This document shows positions 8,737 through 16,842 of a stretch of 27,149 nt of DNA, one piece after another. The position numbers and the translations under genes were made by a program. The DNA is taken from positions 1 to 27,149 of the forward strand of contig JAJRPT010000099.1 of NCBI GenBank assembly GCA_024280675.1. The letters are read 5' to 3'. The stretch's first letter is position 1. Every line of letters starts with the position of its first letter. This DNA is from Bacteroidota bacterium. Lineage in GTDB: Bacteria; Bacteroidota; Ignavibacteria; Kapaibacteriales; UBA2268. Under the pieces are notes generated by a model. It saw nothing but the letters and a program-made list of their open reading frames with translations, was not told the origin of the DNA and made no database searches.

Positions 8737-8858
8737 TCACCACAAATAAAAAACATTCTCCTGCTCAATACCGAATCAATTAAGCAAAAGCCAGTAGCAT
8801 GAGTTTTTTTGTATTTGGCATGTTTTTTTCTTGTAATTACTTGTTAATACTAAAAATT
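8737..8858. other. Intergenic region upstream of the flagellar regulatory operon
   Basis: These 122 bp are the longest gap before the nine-gene run and the most likely site of its main promoter. An in-frame ATG at 8799 would add a hydrophobic 20-residue extension to FlhF that does not resemble the family, so I treat the region as non-coding. It holds T-runs at 8804-8811 and 8823-8829 and a TTGGCA at 8815-8820, but no convincing partner box or terminator hairpin. No promoter is claimed. Confidence 0.4.
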
Positions 8859-10037
8859 ATGAAAATAAAAAAATACATAGCCGACACATTCAAAGAAGGA
8901 AAAGACAGAATACTCTCCGAACTCGGCGAAGATGCCGTCATTTTGTCTACCAGAAATACACAAAAGCCAGACGGCAAAGACATTGTTGAAATTGTGGCGG
9001 CAATTGATGAAAAAGATTTAGAAAAGAAGGTCAGCAAACAACGACCCGCAAAAGACAAGCTCTCAGGTCTTGAATCGATGCTAAAGGAAATCCGACCAGC
9101 CAAGCAACCCAGCCCAAACAGAGCCGCCAGTTATGAGGGCAAGGGCGAACTCTATGACCACATATTCGAGATCAAGAGTCAAATAAAAGACCTTGGCGAT
9201 GCGATTAAATATCGACACAGTGGTACTCTTGGCAAAGTTTTTGGAAAATTATACAAAGAGCTGATAAGAAATGAAGTAAGCGAGGAAATGGCTCTTGACA
9301 TCTGCGGGAAAATTTCAAGCTCAAACCCTAGCACAAGTCTTGATGAGGCAATGACGCAAGCGCGTGATTTACTCTGCTCGGATCTTGAGATAAACCATCC
9401 ATTAAAGAAGAGTGACAAAAGGCAAACTATAGTTTTTGTAGGTCCATCTGGCGGTGGCAAAACAATGTCACTTGTCAAAGTGGCAATTATTGCTAAGCTG
9501 GTTCTCAACGCAAATTCTTTAATCGTCTCGGCAGACCATTTCAAAGTGGGTGGAGCAGACCAGCTTCAAACTTATGCCTCTATTGCTGGAATCCCATTCA
9601 AATCTGTCTACTCTAATAAAGAATTAAAAAAAGTAATAACTGGGGGCAGCGATGTTGATTTTATTTTCGTAGACACCATTGGTTCGAGTCAAAGGGACTC
9701 GTCAATATTGGACGAAGTTGCAGACATTATTAAAATTTGCAAAGCAGATAGAGTAATGCTCTGCCAGTCAGCCATTGCAAGTGGCGCCAATTTTAGGAAT
9801 GTTTTAGAAAGCTATTTGTATTGCTCACCAAGCGATATTATTCTTACGAAATTAGATGAAGCTGTGGCAATTGGCGGAATAATTGCTATATTGAAAGAAT
9901 TTCAAATCCCACTGACATATCTTTCCTATGGGCAAAAAGTACCAGACGACCTAGAGCCTGCATCTAGGAAATTAATTGGAAAACTAGCCTTAGGAGACAC
10001 AGGAACTCTGGCAAATATTAAGGATTTGATTCACTAA
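8859..10037 (+). CDS. flhF: FlhF, SRP-type GTPase for flagellar placement
   Basis: A 392-aa FlhF. I chose ATG 8859 because MKIKKYIADTFKEGKDRI, followed by LGEDAVILSTRNT, is the family N-terminus; ATG 8799 would add an unrelated hydrophobic leader. Residues about 1-100 are the basic, natively disordered B domain, then a helical N domain and the NG GTPase: P-loop GPSGGGKT (195-202), DHFKVGGADQL (from 226), DTIGSSQRD (from 272), TKLDE (330-334) and the closing SYGQKVPDDLEPA. FlhF is a membrane-associated relative of Ffh/FtsY that recruits early flagellar parts to a cell pole. Several positions depart from consensus: TT after GKT is replaced by MS, the DxxR arginine is Lys, and DTAGR reads DTIGS. 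It begins the operon containing flhG and fliA. Confidence 0.93.
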   Translation: MKIKKYIADTFKEGKDRILSELGEDAVILSTRNTQKPDGKDIVEIVAAIDEKDLEKKVSKQRPAKDKLSGLESMLKEIRPAKQPSPNRAASYEGKGELYDHIFEIKSQIKDLGDAIKYRHSGTLGKVFGKLYKELIRNEVSEEMALDICGKISSSNPSTSLDEAMTQARDLLCSDLEINHPLKKSDKRQTIVFVGPSGGGKTMSLVKVAIIAKLVLNANSLIVSADHFKVGGADQLQTYASIAGIPFKSVYSNKELKKVITGGSDVDFIFVDTIGSSQRDSSILDEVADIIKICKADRVMLCQSAIASGANFRNVLESYLYCSPSDIILTKLDEAVAIGGIIAILKEFQIPLTYLSYGQKVPDDLEPASRKLIGKLALGDTGTLANIKDLIH

Positions 10038-10040
10038 AGA

Positions 10041-10820
10041 ATGAACTCAGAAAAGACATATCATTCGCCCTTTGTGGTCACTATTGCATCTGGCAAGGGT
10101 GGAGTTGGGAAGAGTTTTCTTGCTGCCAACATTGCGGCATGCCTTGGCCGTGGCGGTGCGTCTGTTCTCATCTGGGATGCCGATGCCAACTACCCAAACC
10201 AACATCTGATGCTGGGTGTCGAACCAATACTCAGGATAAATGATGTTGTTTATAGTGAAAAGTCTATACTTTCAGCCATCTACCCAGTCAATGATAATTT
10301 ACATCTTCTGGCAGACTCACCAGCTTCCGGACATATTAAAGAGTATGACTCAACTACTATTTTAGACATATATCGCCAAATATTGGTCAGTTCAAGATAT
10401 GATTTTATCATCGTCGATACGCCCGCAATCACAAACGAAGAACTCTTGCAATGTTGCAATATTGCAGACTTAATTCTAATGCTGGTCAGCGACGAACCTA
10501 CCTCACTTTTGGACACCTACGGCTTGCTAAAAATATTATTACCTTATATTGGAAAAGATTATATCAATTTACTCGTCAATAACGTAATTGATCTTGAAGA
10601 TGCAGACGAGATGAGCAAGAAGTTAAATCTTGCAACCAAGAAATTCCTCAACACTGAGCTGGATTTCATTGGCTTTGTCCCCTATGATAGAGCAGTTAGA
10701 ATGTCTATACTAGCCCAAAGGCTTTTGATAGAATCCGACCCAGATTCCGATGTAGTAGGCTCGGTTGAGAAGATTTGCAATAATTTATTAAATCTTGTTT
10801 CCACAAAAGAGATGGCATAG
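10041..10820 (+). CDS. flhG: FlhG/FleN, MinD-like ATPase controlling flagellar number
   Basis: A 259-aa ParA/MinD-type ATPase 3 bp after flhF. The deviant Walker A, SGKGGVGKSFLAANIA, contains the signature lysine. The switch region is DADANYPNQHLMLGV, and IIVDTPAITNEE is the Walker B strand. The C-terminal ICNNLLNLV could be an amphipathic membrane-targeting helix like that of MinD. FlhG normally restrains FlhF and limits flagellum number. The N-terminus (MNSEKTYHSPFVVTIAS) is short and lacks the DQAxxLR helix by which typical FlhG stimulates FlhF GTPase. Position directly after flhF supports the FlhG assignment over another ParA family member. Confidence 0.9.
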   Translation: MNSEKTYHSPFVVTIASGKGGVGKSFLAANIAACLGRGGASVLIWDADANYPNQHLMLGVEPILRINDVVYSEKSILSAIYPVNDNLHLLADSPASGHIKEYDSTTILDIYRQILVSSRYDFIIVDTPAITNEELLQCCNIADLILMLVSDEPTSLLDTYGLLKILLPYIGKDYINLLVNNVIDLEDADEMSKKLNLATKKFLNTELDFIGFVPYDRAVRMSILAQRLLIESDPDSDVVGSVEKICNNLLNLVSTKEMA

Positions 10821-10826
10821 AGAAAA

Positions 10827-11711
10827 ATGGCAAAAGACAAAAAAAAAGACATGACACCAGAGGAAAAGGCAAAGGAAAAAGAACGCCTAGCTAGAATTAA
10901 AAAAGAAGAAAAAGAACTAAAAAAAAGACATAAGGAAAAAGGAAAAAGAAAAAAAGAAAGAGAAAAAAAGAGAAAAAAAAGAGAGAATATAGAAAAGAAA
11001 AGAATTCGAAAGATTTTGAATTTTCCATTTAAAACACTTTTTTTCACCAGCTCACTCATCTCAATGATTGCGTTTGTTATGATGATTTTTGGTGGGCTAG
11101 TTGAACCTTTGAAAGCCATTTACACAAGCACTCTAATTTTTACATTCTTATTTTTGAGCGTTGGTGTTATAATGATTGGTGGATTTTTTGTAGTCTCACA
11201 AGAAAAAATCTCTGAAATGAAAAAGAATAAATTAAAAGAAAGTGAGGAAGAAAAAAATAGACTCAAAAAAGAAGAACTTGAGCTTGAGGAACTTCTCCAG
11301 GCCGAGATACAGGTGCTTGACAGGGAAAAATTCAGAAGTGAAGCAAGTCAAGACCCAATTCTCCTAGAGGGAGCGTCCGAAGACGGTTTGAACCCAGACG
11401 CTACAGCTCCACATGATGAAAACAAAATTGAAGAAAGCATTGAAGAAGGGCCACTGAATTTGTTTGCAGACAACGACTTTTCTTCCGAAAATGAGTCAGT
11501 AGCAGTAGAATCTGAAGGGAGCAAAGAAGAGACAGAGGAAAAAACTAATACTTTAAATAAAAATGATTCAGACCTTTATCCAAACACGAGCGAGATGGAC
11601 ACCCCGGCAACTGATACAGTGGGTGACTCAAAAAATGACGCTGAATCATTCTTCTCCGAAGATGATTTCATGGATGAGCTAGTGTTTGGATCAGAATCTG
11701 AGAAAACTTAA
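10827..11711 (+). CDS. Lys/Glu-rich membrane protein in the flagellar operon, unknown function
   Basis: A 294-aa protein I cannot place in a family. Residues 1-63 are almost entirely Lys, Arg and Glu with a few hydrophobics, probably a highly basic helix. Two transmembrane helices follow (about 71-92 and 99-123), so both ends should be cytoplasmic. From 125 to 165 is a charged coiled coil (KLKESEEEKNRLKKEELELEE is typical), and the remainder is acidic and low in complexity, ending EDDFMDELVFGSESEKT. The bipolar charge suggests a scaffold that could bind nucleic acid or membrane at one end and a basic partner at the other. It sits between flhG and fliA with a 6-bp gap after flhG. A nine-A run at 10839-10847 lies in codons 5-7. 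Confidence 0.82.
   Translation: MAKDKKKDMTPEEKAKEKERLARIKKEEKELKKRHKEKGKRKKEREKKRKKRENIEKKRIRKILNFPFKTLFFTSSLISMIAFVMMIFGGLVEPLKAIYTSTLIFTFLFLSVGVIMIGGFFVVSQEKISEMKKNKLKESEEEKNRLKKEELELEELLQAEIQVLDREKFRSEASQDPILLEGASEDGLNPDATAPHDENKIEESIEEGPLNLFADNDFSSENESVAVESEGSKEETEEKTNTLNKNDSDLYPNTSEMDTPATDTVGDSKNDAESFFSEDDFMDELVFGSESEKT
10839..10847. repeat. A9 homopolymer near the start of the Lys-rich gene
   Basis: Nine consecutive A bases fall in the fifth to seventh codons of the 294-aa gene (KDKKKD). A slip of one base here would shift the frame almost at once. Such tracts are common in AT-rich Lys-rich genes, so chance is a fair explanation. Confidence 0.7.
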
Positions 11712-11759
11712 TATTAACAATTATTTCATATTATATAAAAAACAATATATCTAATTCTA

Positions 11760-12536
11760 ATGAGTAGCAAAATAAATACTATAGAAAATTTGTGGAATAA
11801 TTATTTTAATTCCAGAACTGCCAAAAATAAAAATGAGATTATCCTCCATTATATTTGGTTGGTCAAATTTGTTCTGAATAAAATGAATCTTCCCTCCAAC
11901 TCTATACTCGAAGAAAAAGATTTCATGGCAATTGGGGTACTTGGGCTAAACGAAACCATTGAACGCTACAACACTGACCGTGGTGTGAAATTTGAATCTT
12001 ATGCTATTCCAAGAATTAAAGGCATTATAAAAGATGAGATGAGAAAACTAGACTGGCTCTCAAGAAACACTAGAAAAAAAGCACACGAATACCTCAGAGC
12101 GGCCGACTCTCTTGCCACCGAACATGGTCGTGAGATTTCCTCTGACGAAATAATGAAAAAGCTAGAAGTCGATGGTCCTACTTATAAAAAATATCTTGCG
12201 GCGGCGGCGGCGGCAAAAGCTACAATTTCTTTCAATGAATCAAATATTATCACCATTGATGGCGAGGAATATGATATTTTTGACACCATAGCAGATGAAA
12301 GCAATGTAGATTTCCTCGAAGACATTGCAGACCGAGAACGAATAGACAATCTTGTGAGAATAGTTTCCGATCTCCAGCAAAAACCAAGACTTGTGATGAG
12401 TCTTTACTATTACGAAGAACTGACTTTCAGAGAAATTGGCAAAGTACTTTCGCTCACCGAAAGTCGTGTCTGCCAAATCCACTCCAAAGTATTAAAAGAG
12501 TTAAGACAAAAGATAACTACATACGAGAATGCTTGA
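11760..12536 (+). CDS. fliA: FliA, flagellar sigma-28 factor
   Basis: A 258-aa sigma-70 family group 3 factor of normal FliA/WhiG length. Region 2 includes DFMAIGVLGLNETIERY, FESYAIPRIKGIIKDEMR and the DWLSRNTRKKA promoter-contact segment. Region 3 follows (LATEHGREISSDEIMKKLEV), and region 4 is the ELTFREIGKVLSLTESRVCQ helix-turn-helix, which reads the -35 element. FliA switches on late flagellar genes once the hook is complete. No FlgM anti-sigma gene is visible nearby. Between regions 3 and 4 is a six-Ala run encoded by a GCG repeat. Its stop overlaps the HDOD gene by 8 bp. Confidence 0.94.
   Translation: MSSKINTIENLWNNYFNSRTAKNKNEIILHYIWLVKFVLNKMNLPSNSILEEKDFMAIGVLGLNETIERYNTDRGVKFESYAIPRIKGIIKDEMRKLDWLSRNTRKKAHEYLRAADSLATEHGREISSDEIMKKLEVDGPTYKKYLAAAAAAKATISFNESNIITIDGEEYDIFDTIADESNVDFLEDIADRERIDNLVRIVSDLQQKPRLVMSLYYYEELTFREIGKVLSLTESRVCQIHSKVLKELRQKITTYENA
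12198..12212. repeat. (GCG)5 trinucleotide repeat inside fliA
   Basis: Five GCG codons in a row followed by GCA encode six alanines (YLAAAAAAKA) in FliA. Pure GCG codon use is out of line with this AT-rich gene, where alanine is usually GCA or GCT. A change of unit number would lengthen or shorten the linker without changing frame. Confidence 0.85.
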
Positions 12537-13452
12537 AAAACACATTGAAGAAAAATTAGAAAGATTGACAGATATTCCGACCATCCCGGCTTATCTTTCT
12601 CGTTTGATGAGAGCCTTGGACAATACCGACATTCGAGCAAAAAAAATTGCTGAGCTAATCGAAAGAGATCAAGCCCTTACTACCAAAGTACTAAAATCTG
12701 CAAATTCATCTTATTACGGACAACAGAAAAAAGTCTCCACAGTTGAGCTTGCAATCATTCTCATGGGACTCAATACGATTAAAGAAATTGTGGTTGGCAT
12801 GCTGATTAAAAGATTCTTTGCCAAAATTCCATCTTATTTATTCGACGCAGAAAAATTCTGGCACTATACAATTTTCTGTGGTGCGTGCTCTCGTGTTTTG
12901 GCTCGTCGTTTTAAATTCAAATTAGCTGGCGAAGCATTTGTAGCAGGACTCATGCACGACCTTGGTATATTAATCATTGTCCAGCATTTCACACACCAAT
13001 ACAGAGAAATATCCACACTAGTCGATAGTGGAAAGTTCAGTCTGGTGAGAGCAGAAAGTGCGGTACTGGGGGCAACTCACTCTGATATCGGGGCTTGGTT
13101 AGCCGAACACTGGTCATTGCCCGACCAACTTGTGGAAGCTGTTGCCTATCACCATCATAGTCCGCCCGAGCTAAAGGCCGAAGGCGTGCAAATTTCTGAA
13201 ACTGGAGAAATACTTACTAAAATCGTCTCACTAAGCGAGTGGTTTGCCCGTGATATGTATTATATGGATTGGTACAAAAGCATCAATCACAATAATCTTT
13301 TTGCTGGTCCTCAGGATTTGAACTCACTTGCAAGCGATGAATTCATTGAAAGTCAGTCCCAAATCACACTTTTGAAACAAGATATAATATCGGAGTATAA
13401 TAAATCGTCCGAATTTACAACAGGATTTGATTCGAGTAGTAAATTGTATTAA
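12529..13452 (+). CDS. HDOD-domain signalling protein
   Basis: A 307-aa protein made almost entirely of an HDOD domain (about 10-215). The family start is seen in LTDIPTIPAYLSRLMRALDN, followed by RDQALTTKVLKSANSSYYG and VSTVELAIILMGLNTIKEIV. An HD-like pair (His143-Asp144 in AGLMHDLGIL) and a later YHHHSP resemble HD hydrolase ligands, although most HDOD proteins have no proven enzyme activity. The domain occurs in regulators of motility, chemotaxis and virulence, often beside sensor kinases or flagellar genes. Here it overlaps fliA by 8 bp and is followed by a histidine-kinase-like gene. A role in transmitting a signal to flagellar expression is inference. Confidence 0.9.
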   Translation: MLEKHIEEKLERLTDIPTIPAYLSRLMRALDNTDIRAKKIAELIERDQALTTKVLKSANSSYYGQQKKVSTVELAIILMGLNTIKEIVVGMLIKRFFAKIPSYLFDAEKFWHYTIFCGACSRVLARRFKFKLAGEAFVAGLMHDLGILIIVQHFTHQYREISTLVDSGKFSLVRAESAVLGATHSDIGAWLAEHWSLPDQLVEAVAYHHHSPPELKAEGVQISETGEILTKIVSLSEWFARDMYYMDWYKSINHNNLFAGPQDLNSLASDEFIESQSQITLLKQDIISEYNKSSEFTTGFDSSSKLY

Positions 13453-13494
13453 CTTGTCTCTACTCTTTTTTTTTTAAGTAAATATTTTACAAAA

Positions 13495-14793
13495 ATGCTG
13501 AGCGGTCAATTATCACATAATCTATCCAATGAAGATGATGCAAAAACATCTTCGGAACCTACACTAGAAAAAGATGAGTATATTAAATCACTCGAAATTT
13601 CTGTTCAAGTTCTCCAACAAGAAATCTCATCTCTTAGAAAAAGAATTCTACTAGTCGAATCCAATCACAAAGAAAACGACGACTCCTCATCTCTAAAATA
13701 TATTAATCAAATCAAGGCAGCAAGAAGCTTGGACGAGCTAAAGACTGAACTCAATATTGCACTCAATAATTTGTTCGGAATCAACGAAAGCAGTCTCTTT
13801 ATGATTAATTCCTCTGGGAGTCTATTGAGGTCAGAAAACTCTATGAACTCAGTTCTTTATAGCGAATTAATAGATTTTGAAGAAAATGGTGTGCTCGACT
13901 GGGTACTTGCCCAAGGCAAGGTTATTGCACTCGACAGCCTGAGTGCTAGTCTCTCAAGCGCCGCTTCGATTATTCTCTACTATATTTCTAGACCAGGGCA
14001 AAACCGCATCCTCTTTGCGGCAAAATCCTCCAAAGCAAAAGAAGAGATAAACAAACGTAATCTTTCTACCATAGCTTCTGTTGCAAGTGCTGCATCTCTT
14101 GTTCTGGACAATATTATAAGCTCTGGTGAAATTAATAAAATAAACAAACAACTCTCTAAATCAAAAGAAAAATCACTCCCTGCCTCTGATTTAATTGAGG
14201 CTATATCAAATGAAATCACTGGCCACATTGGGCTTATAAAAGGAAACATCAATTTTATTAAAACTGGCATTGGCTCAACAGAAAAACGATTTGAAATAAT
14301 TAATCTTGAGCTTGAAAACCTAGACATCATTTCTTCGAGATTGGCATCACTTGTCTCAAGCAAAGTCATTAGTACCAAAAAAGAACTCAGCAATATAGTC
14401 TCCGAATCCCTCGTACTTACCCAAACTCAGCTACAAAGAGATGGCATTATCATTGGTGAGATTAAAATAAGCGATGGCTGTGTGATTTCTGAGAATCAAT
14501 CTGAGATTGAGCAAATCATCCTCTTTCTACTTTTCTCTTCTATCGATTTCTTGCCCGAAGGTGGCAATCTATATATTGCCAGCTCCGAACTGAAAACAAA
14601 TACTTCTTTGACAATAAACCTAGATGGGAATTCCAATCTTGAATTCGACTCAGAAGAAGAAATAATGACCAGCTCCAAAGGATTACAAAGTGCGGTTTCC
14701 ATTGCTGAAAAAACTAATATGAGCATAGAAATAATTCAACAAAGAAATACCGGACTCTCTTTTAAAATATTTATTCCAAGAGAAATGTCATGA
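13495..14793 (+). CDS. Degenerate histidine-kinase-like protein with GAF-like domain
   Basis: A 432-aa soluble protein. Residues 20-60 form a coiled coil, about 70-205 look like a GAF sensor domain, and a second helical part (210-295) resembles a dimerisation domain. In the H-box position the sequence reads AISNEITGHIGLIKGNI, so the phosphoacceptor His is replaced by Asn239. The C-terminus has the outline of an HATPase domain (IEQIILFLLFSSIDFLPEGGNLYI, then GLQSAVSIAEKTN and TGLSFKIFIP), but the N-box Asn and the DxGxG box are missing. It is thus probably a non-catalytic pseudo-kinase acting by binding. Its ATGA overlap with the next gene and its place after HDOD tie it to the fliA operon. 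Domain boundaries are by eye. Confidence 0.78.
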   Translation: MLSGQLSHNLSNEDDAKTSSEPTLEKDEYIKSLEISVQVLQQEISSLRKRILLVESNHKENDDSSSLKYINQIKAARSLDELKTELNIALNNLFGINESSLFMINSSGSLLRSENSMNSVLYSELIDFEENGVLDWVLAQGKVIALDSLSASLSSAASIILYYISRPGQNRILFAAKSSKAKEEINKRNLSTIASVASAASLVLDNIISSGEINKINKQLSKSKEKSLPASDLIEAISNEITGHIGLIKGNINFIKTGIGSTEKRFEIINLELENLDIISSRLASLVSSKVISTKKELSNIVSESLVLTQTQLQRDGIIIGEIKISDGCVISENQSEIEQIILFLLFSSIDFLPEGGNLYIASSELKTNTSLTINLDGNSNLEFDSEEEIMTSSKGLQSAVSIAEKTNMSIEIIQQRNTGLSFKIFIPREMS

Positions 14794-16412
14794 AATCAAG
14801 TCTAGGCATATCTAAAATTATACTTTTCTTACTAGCATTCACTTTCGTCGTAAAATCTGCCGAACTCAGGCAAGTAGAAATAAAACCACTCAACCGTGCG
14901 ACTTTCTACCTCACCAACATTACACAATTCACCTCCTCACTCTCCCCCGACAAGCAAAGAGTTGTTCTAAATATTAGCGATTGTAGTGTCAGCCAAACAG
15001 CAAAACAAAGTAGTTCAAGCGGAGTGATAAAAGATGTCTTGGTCAGCCAACAAGACCAGGACATTGAAATAAGCATTAGCCTGAAAGGACAAAGAGGTTA
15101 CTGGGCGGTTTCTTTGCCCTATTCAAACTCAATCATTGTTGAGATTTTCTCTTGGGATAATCTCTCAAAGGGCGAAGAACTCTTCTTCCAATCGCTACTT
15201 GGTTGGGAGGACAATACGCTTTTGGAAGAAGATCTTATAAAGACTGCAAGTGAGAATATTACTGGTGCAAATGCGATGCTAGGCATCTATTATATGAAGG
15301 CAGGGCATCCCACCAAGGCCACCAGTTACCTTCTCAAGGCCGAAGAGAACAAGACAAATATTGCAGATGTTTATGCCGCTCTTTCCCAGATATATTCTCT
15401 GAAGAATAAGTCAGTTGGTGCCCAGGGCTACGCTCAGAAGTTTAGAGAAATGACCAATCTTTCTGGATTTCCCGAACTGCCTTCTTTGGACAAAAGTGAG
15501 GATATTATTTTGCCCCAGCAAGTCTTTACACAAGTGCAGGATAGCTTGCAAAAAGATAAAGCAAAGGACAGTATTGTTATCAAAGATTCGAGAGCTACCG
15601 ACTCTAAATTGACTTTTCTGGAAGAATATAGTGAAATGATTTTCTATTCATTACTTATTATACTCCTACTGTTCACAACCTTGTTTATTACTTTTAAATC
15701 CTTGAAGAAATCTCAAAGTAAAGATCCATCGAAGATGATTGATTCCCGCTTTGCCGAAGAAGTCAGGCAAGCCAAGAAAGCCTCCGATGAAAAAATTACA
15801 AAATTACAAAATCTCCGTAGCGAGGATGATGATTTAGAAGACGAAGCCGAAGCTGAAAAGAAAAATATACTACTAAAAAAATATCAAAAAGACAATCAAG
15901 AGAAAGTAGCAAAAAAGAAAAAAGAAACCTCCAACAAGAAAAAAGAAATCTCTAAACAATCAGGCAAAGTTCCCCCAATAAAAAAAGTCCGAATCAAAAA
16001 ACAAGAAAATGTAAAAGAAAAAAACTCTAGCAAAGATATTGAAAACTTCTTGGAAAACTATATTCCAATCAAACGTGACCAAGATAAAGAAGAATTAGAA
16101 AAAGCTAAAGACGAACTTTTGCTCGATTCTGACGTATACCAAGAAAGGAAAACTAATTCTCCTGATGTTAATCTTGCACTTCATCTTGCTGGTGAAAAAC
16201 AAAAAATGAAACAAAAACATATTTCTGAACTAAGCGATGACGAATCTACTGACAAGAAAGACTTAGAGAAAAAAGCTAAAGAATCAGGTCTGGAGACAGG
16301 CTCTGTTCAAACAAAGAGTTTGATAAATAAATTAGAAAAAGATAAATCAAAATTGTCAAAATTGAGTAGCAAATTCTCGCCCTCCCCAGATGATGACGAC
16401 AATAAACAATAA
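14790..16412 (+). CDS. Signal peptide / AMIN-like / TPR / TM / charged-tail protein (FimV/HubP-like layout)
   Basis: A 540-aa protein with five parts. A signal peptide (residues 1-23) is followed by a beta-rich segment of about 25-125 that resembles the AMIN domain: GVIKDVLVSQQDQDIEISISL, then NSIIVEIF. TPR-like helices occupy about 160-225, one transmembrane helix lies at about 283-302 (MIFYSLLIILLLFTTLFITF), and a long Lys/Glu/Asp-rich cytoplasmic tail of about 235 residues follows. AMIN domains bind peptidoglycan or direct proteins to particular envelope sites. The layout, a wall-binding periplasmic part, one TM and an acidic/basic cytoplasmic tail, parallels FimV/HubP polar landmarks, though those use LysM. 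No sequence homology to FimV is claimed. Confidence 0.75.
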   Translation: MKSSLGISKIILFLLAFTFVVKSAELRQVEIKPLNRATFYLTNITQFTSSLSPDKQRVVLNISDCSVSQTAKQSSSSGVIKDVLVSQQDQDIEISISLKGQRGYWAVSLPYSNSIIVEIFSWDNLSKGEELFFQSLLGWEDNTLLEEDLIKTASENITGANAMLGIYYMKAGHPTKATSYLLKAEENKTNIADVYAALSQIYSLKNKSVGAQGYAQKFREMTNLSGFPELPSLDKSEDIILPQQVFTQVQDSLQKDKAKDSIVIKDSRATDSKLTFLEEYSEMIFYSLLIILLLFTTLFITFKSLKKSQSKDPSKMIDSRFAEEVRQAKKASDEKITKLQNLRSEDDDLEDEAEAEKKNILLKKYQKDNQEKVAKKKKETSNKKKEISKQSGKVPPIKKVRIKKQENVKEKNSSKDIENFLENYIPIKRDQDKEELEKAKDELLLDSDVYQERKTNSPDVNLALHLAGEKQKMKQKHISELSDDESTDKKDLEKKAKESGLETGSVQTKSLINKLEKDKSKLSKLSSKFSPSPDDDDNKQ

Positions 16413-16414
16413 AT

Positions 16415-16837
16415 TTGAAAACAATATTCATAATATCGCTTAGCCTTACTTTGCTAGTCTTTTCTGCTCAATCGCTTCGGAGTCAGTCAGAAAATCTGCT
16501 AACAAATGATGATGGCATTATTTTTGGTAATATAATAGCAAAAGCCAAAGTGGCTGTGTCTGATTCGGTAAATAAGACTAATTATATATCAAAAATATGG
16601 ATAAATAACAATACAAGTCTAAATTATAAAGTTGAACTTGATGACCCCGATTATAAAATCCAAATCTTTATATATAATATGCTCGCAAAACCAGTAGCTA
16701 CTGTTTATGAAGGTATTACAGGTGTTAAAACATTTGAGAATACCTATGATGTGAGCAATCTCCCACCAGGACTTTACTTCCTGATACTTACCGGACCTGG
16801 CTTCCGCCACATTGAAAAATTCATCCTAACAAGGTAG
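16415..16837 (+). CDS. Stand-alone T9SS-type C-terminal sorting-domain protein
   Basis: A 140-aa secreted protein that starts with TTG 2 bp after the previous stop. A signal peptide (KTIFIISLSLTLLVFSAQSL) leads to about 25 linker residues. The rest resembles a single T9SS C-terminal beta-sandwich: YKIQIFIYNMLAKPVATVYEG and then NLPPGLYFLILTGPGFRHIEKFILTR-like strands ending in the usual basic KFILTR. No separate cargo domain is present, since the domain fills nearly the whole mature protein. It lies 5 bp before the PorV-like gene. It could be a minimal surface protein, a competitor for the shuttle, or simply a related beta-sandwich with another job. Confidence 0.7.
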   Translation: MKTIFIISLSLTLLVFSAQSLRSQSENLLTNDDGIIFGNIIAKAKVAVSDSVNKTNYISKIWINNNTSLNYKVELDDPDYKIQIFIYNMLAKPVATVYEGITGVKTFENTYDVSNLPPGLYFLILTGPGFRHIEKFILTR

Positions 16838-16842
16838 AAACA

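Noticed and set aside
8811..8836. TTGGCATG followed by CTTGT, suggesting a sigma-54 promoter before flhF
   Set aside because: The spacing between the GG and the TTG elements is about four bases too long and the GC of the -12 box is missing.
8799..8858. Upstream ATG extending FlhF by 20 hydrophobic residues
   Set aside because: FlhF proteins start with the MKIKKY-type sequence at 8859, and a signal-like leader would be wrong for a cytosolic GTPase.
9681..9692. GGTTCGAGTC-like sequence resembling a tRNA T-loop
   Set aside because: It lies within flhF (codons of DTIGSSQRD), and I see no acceptor or anticodon stem partner around it.
13466..13475. T10 tract before the pseudo-kinase gene, considered as a terminator
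   Set aside because: No stable GC-rich hairpin precedes it; it lies within an otherwise tight operon.
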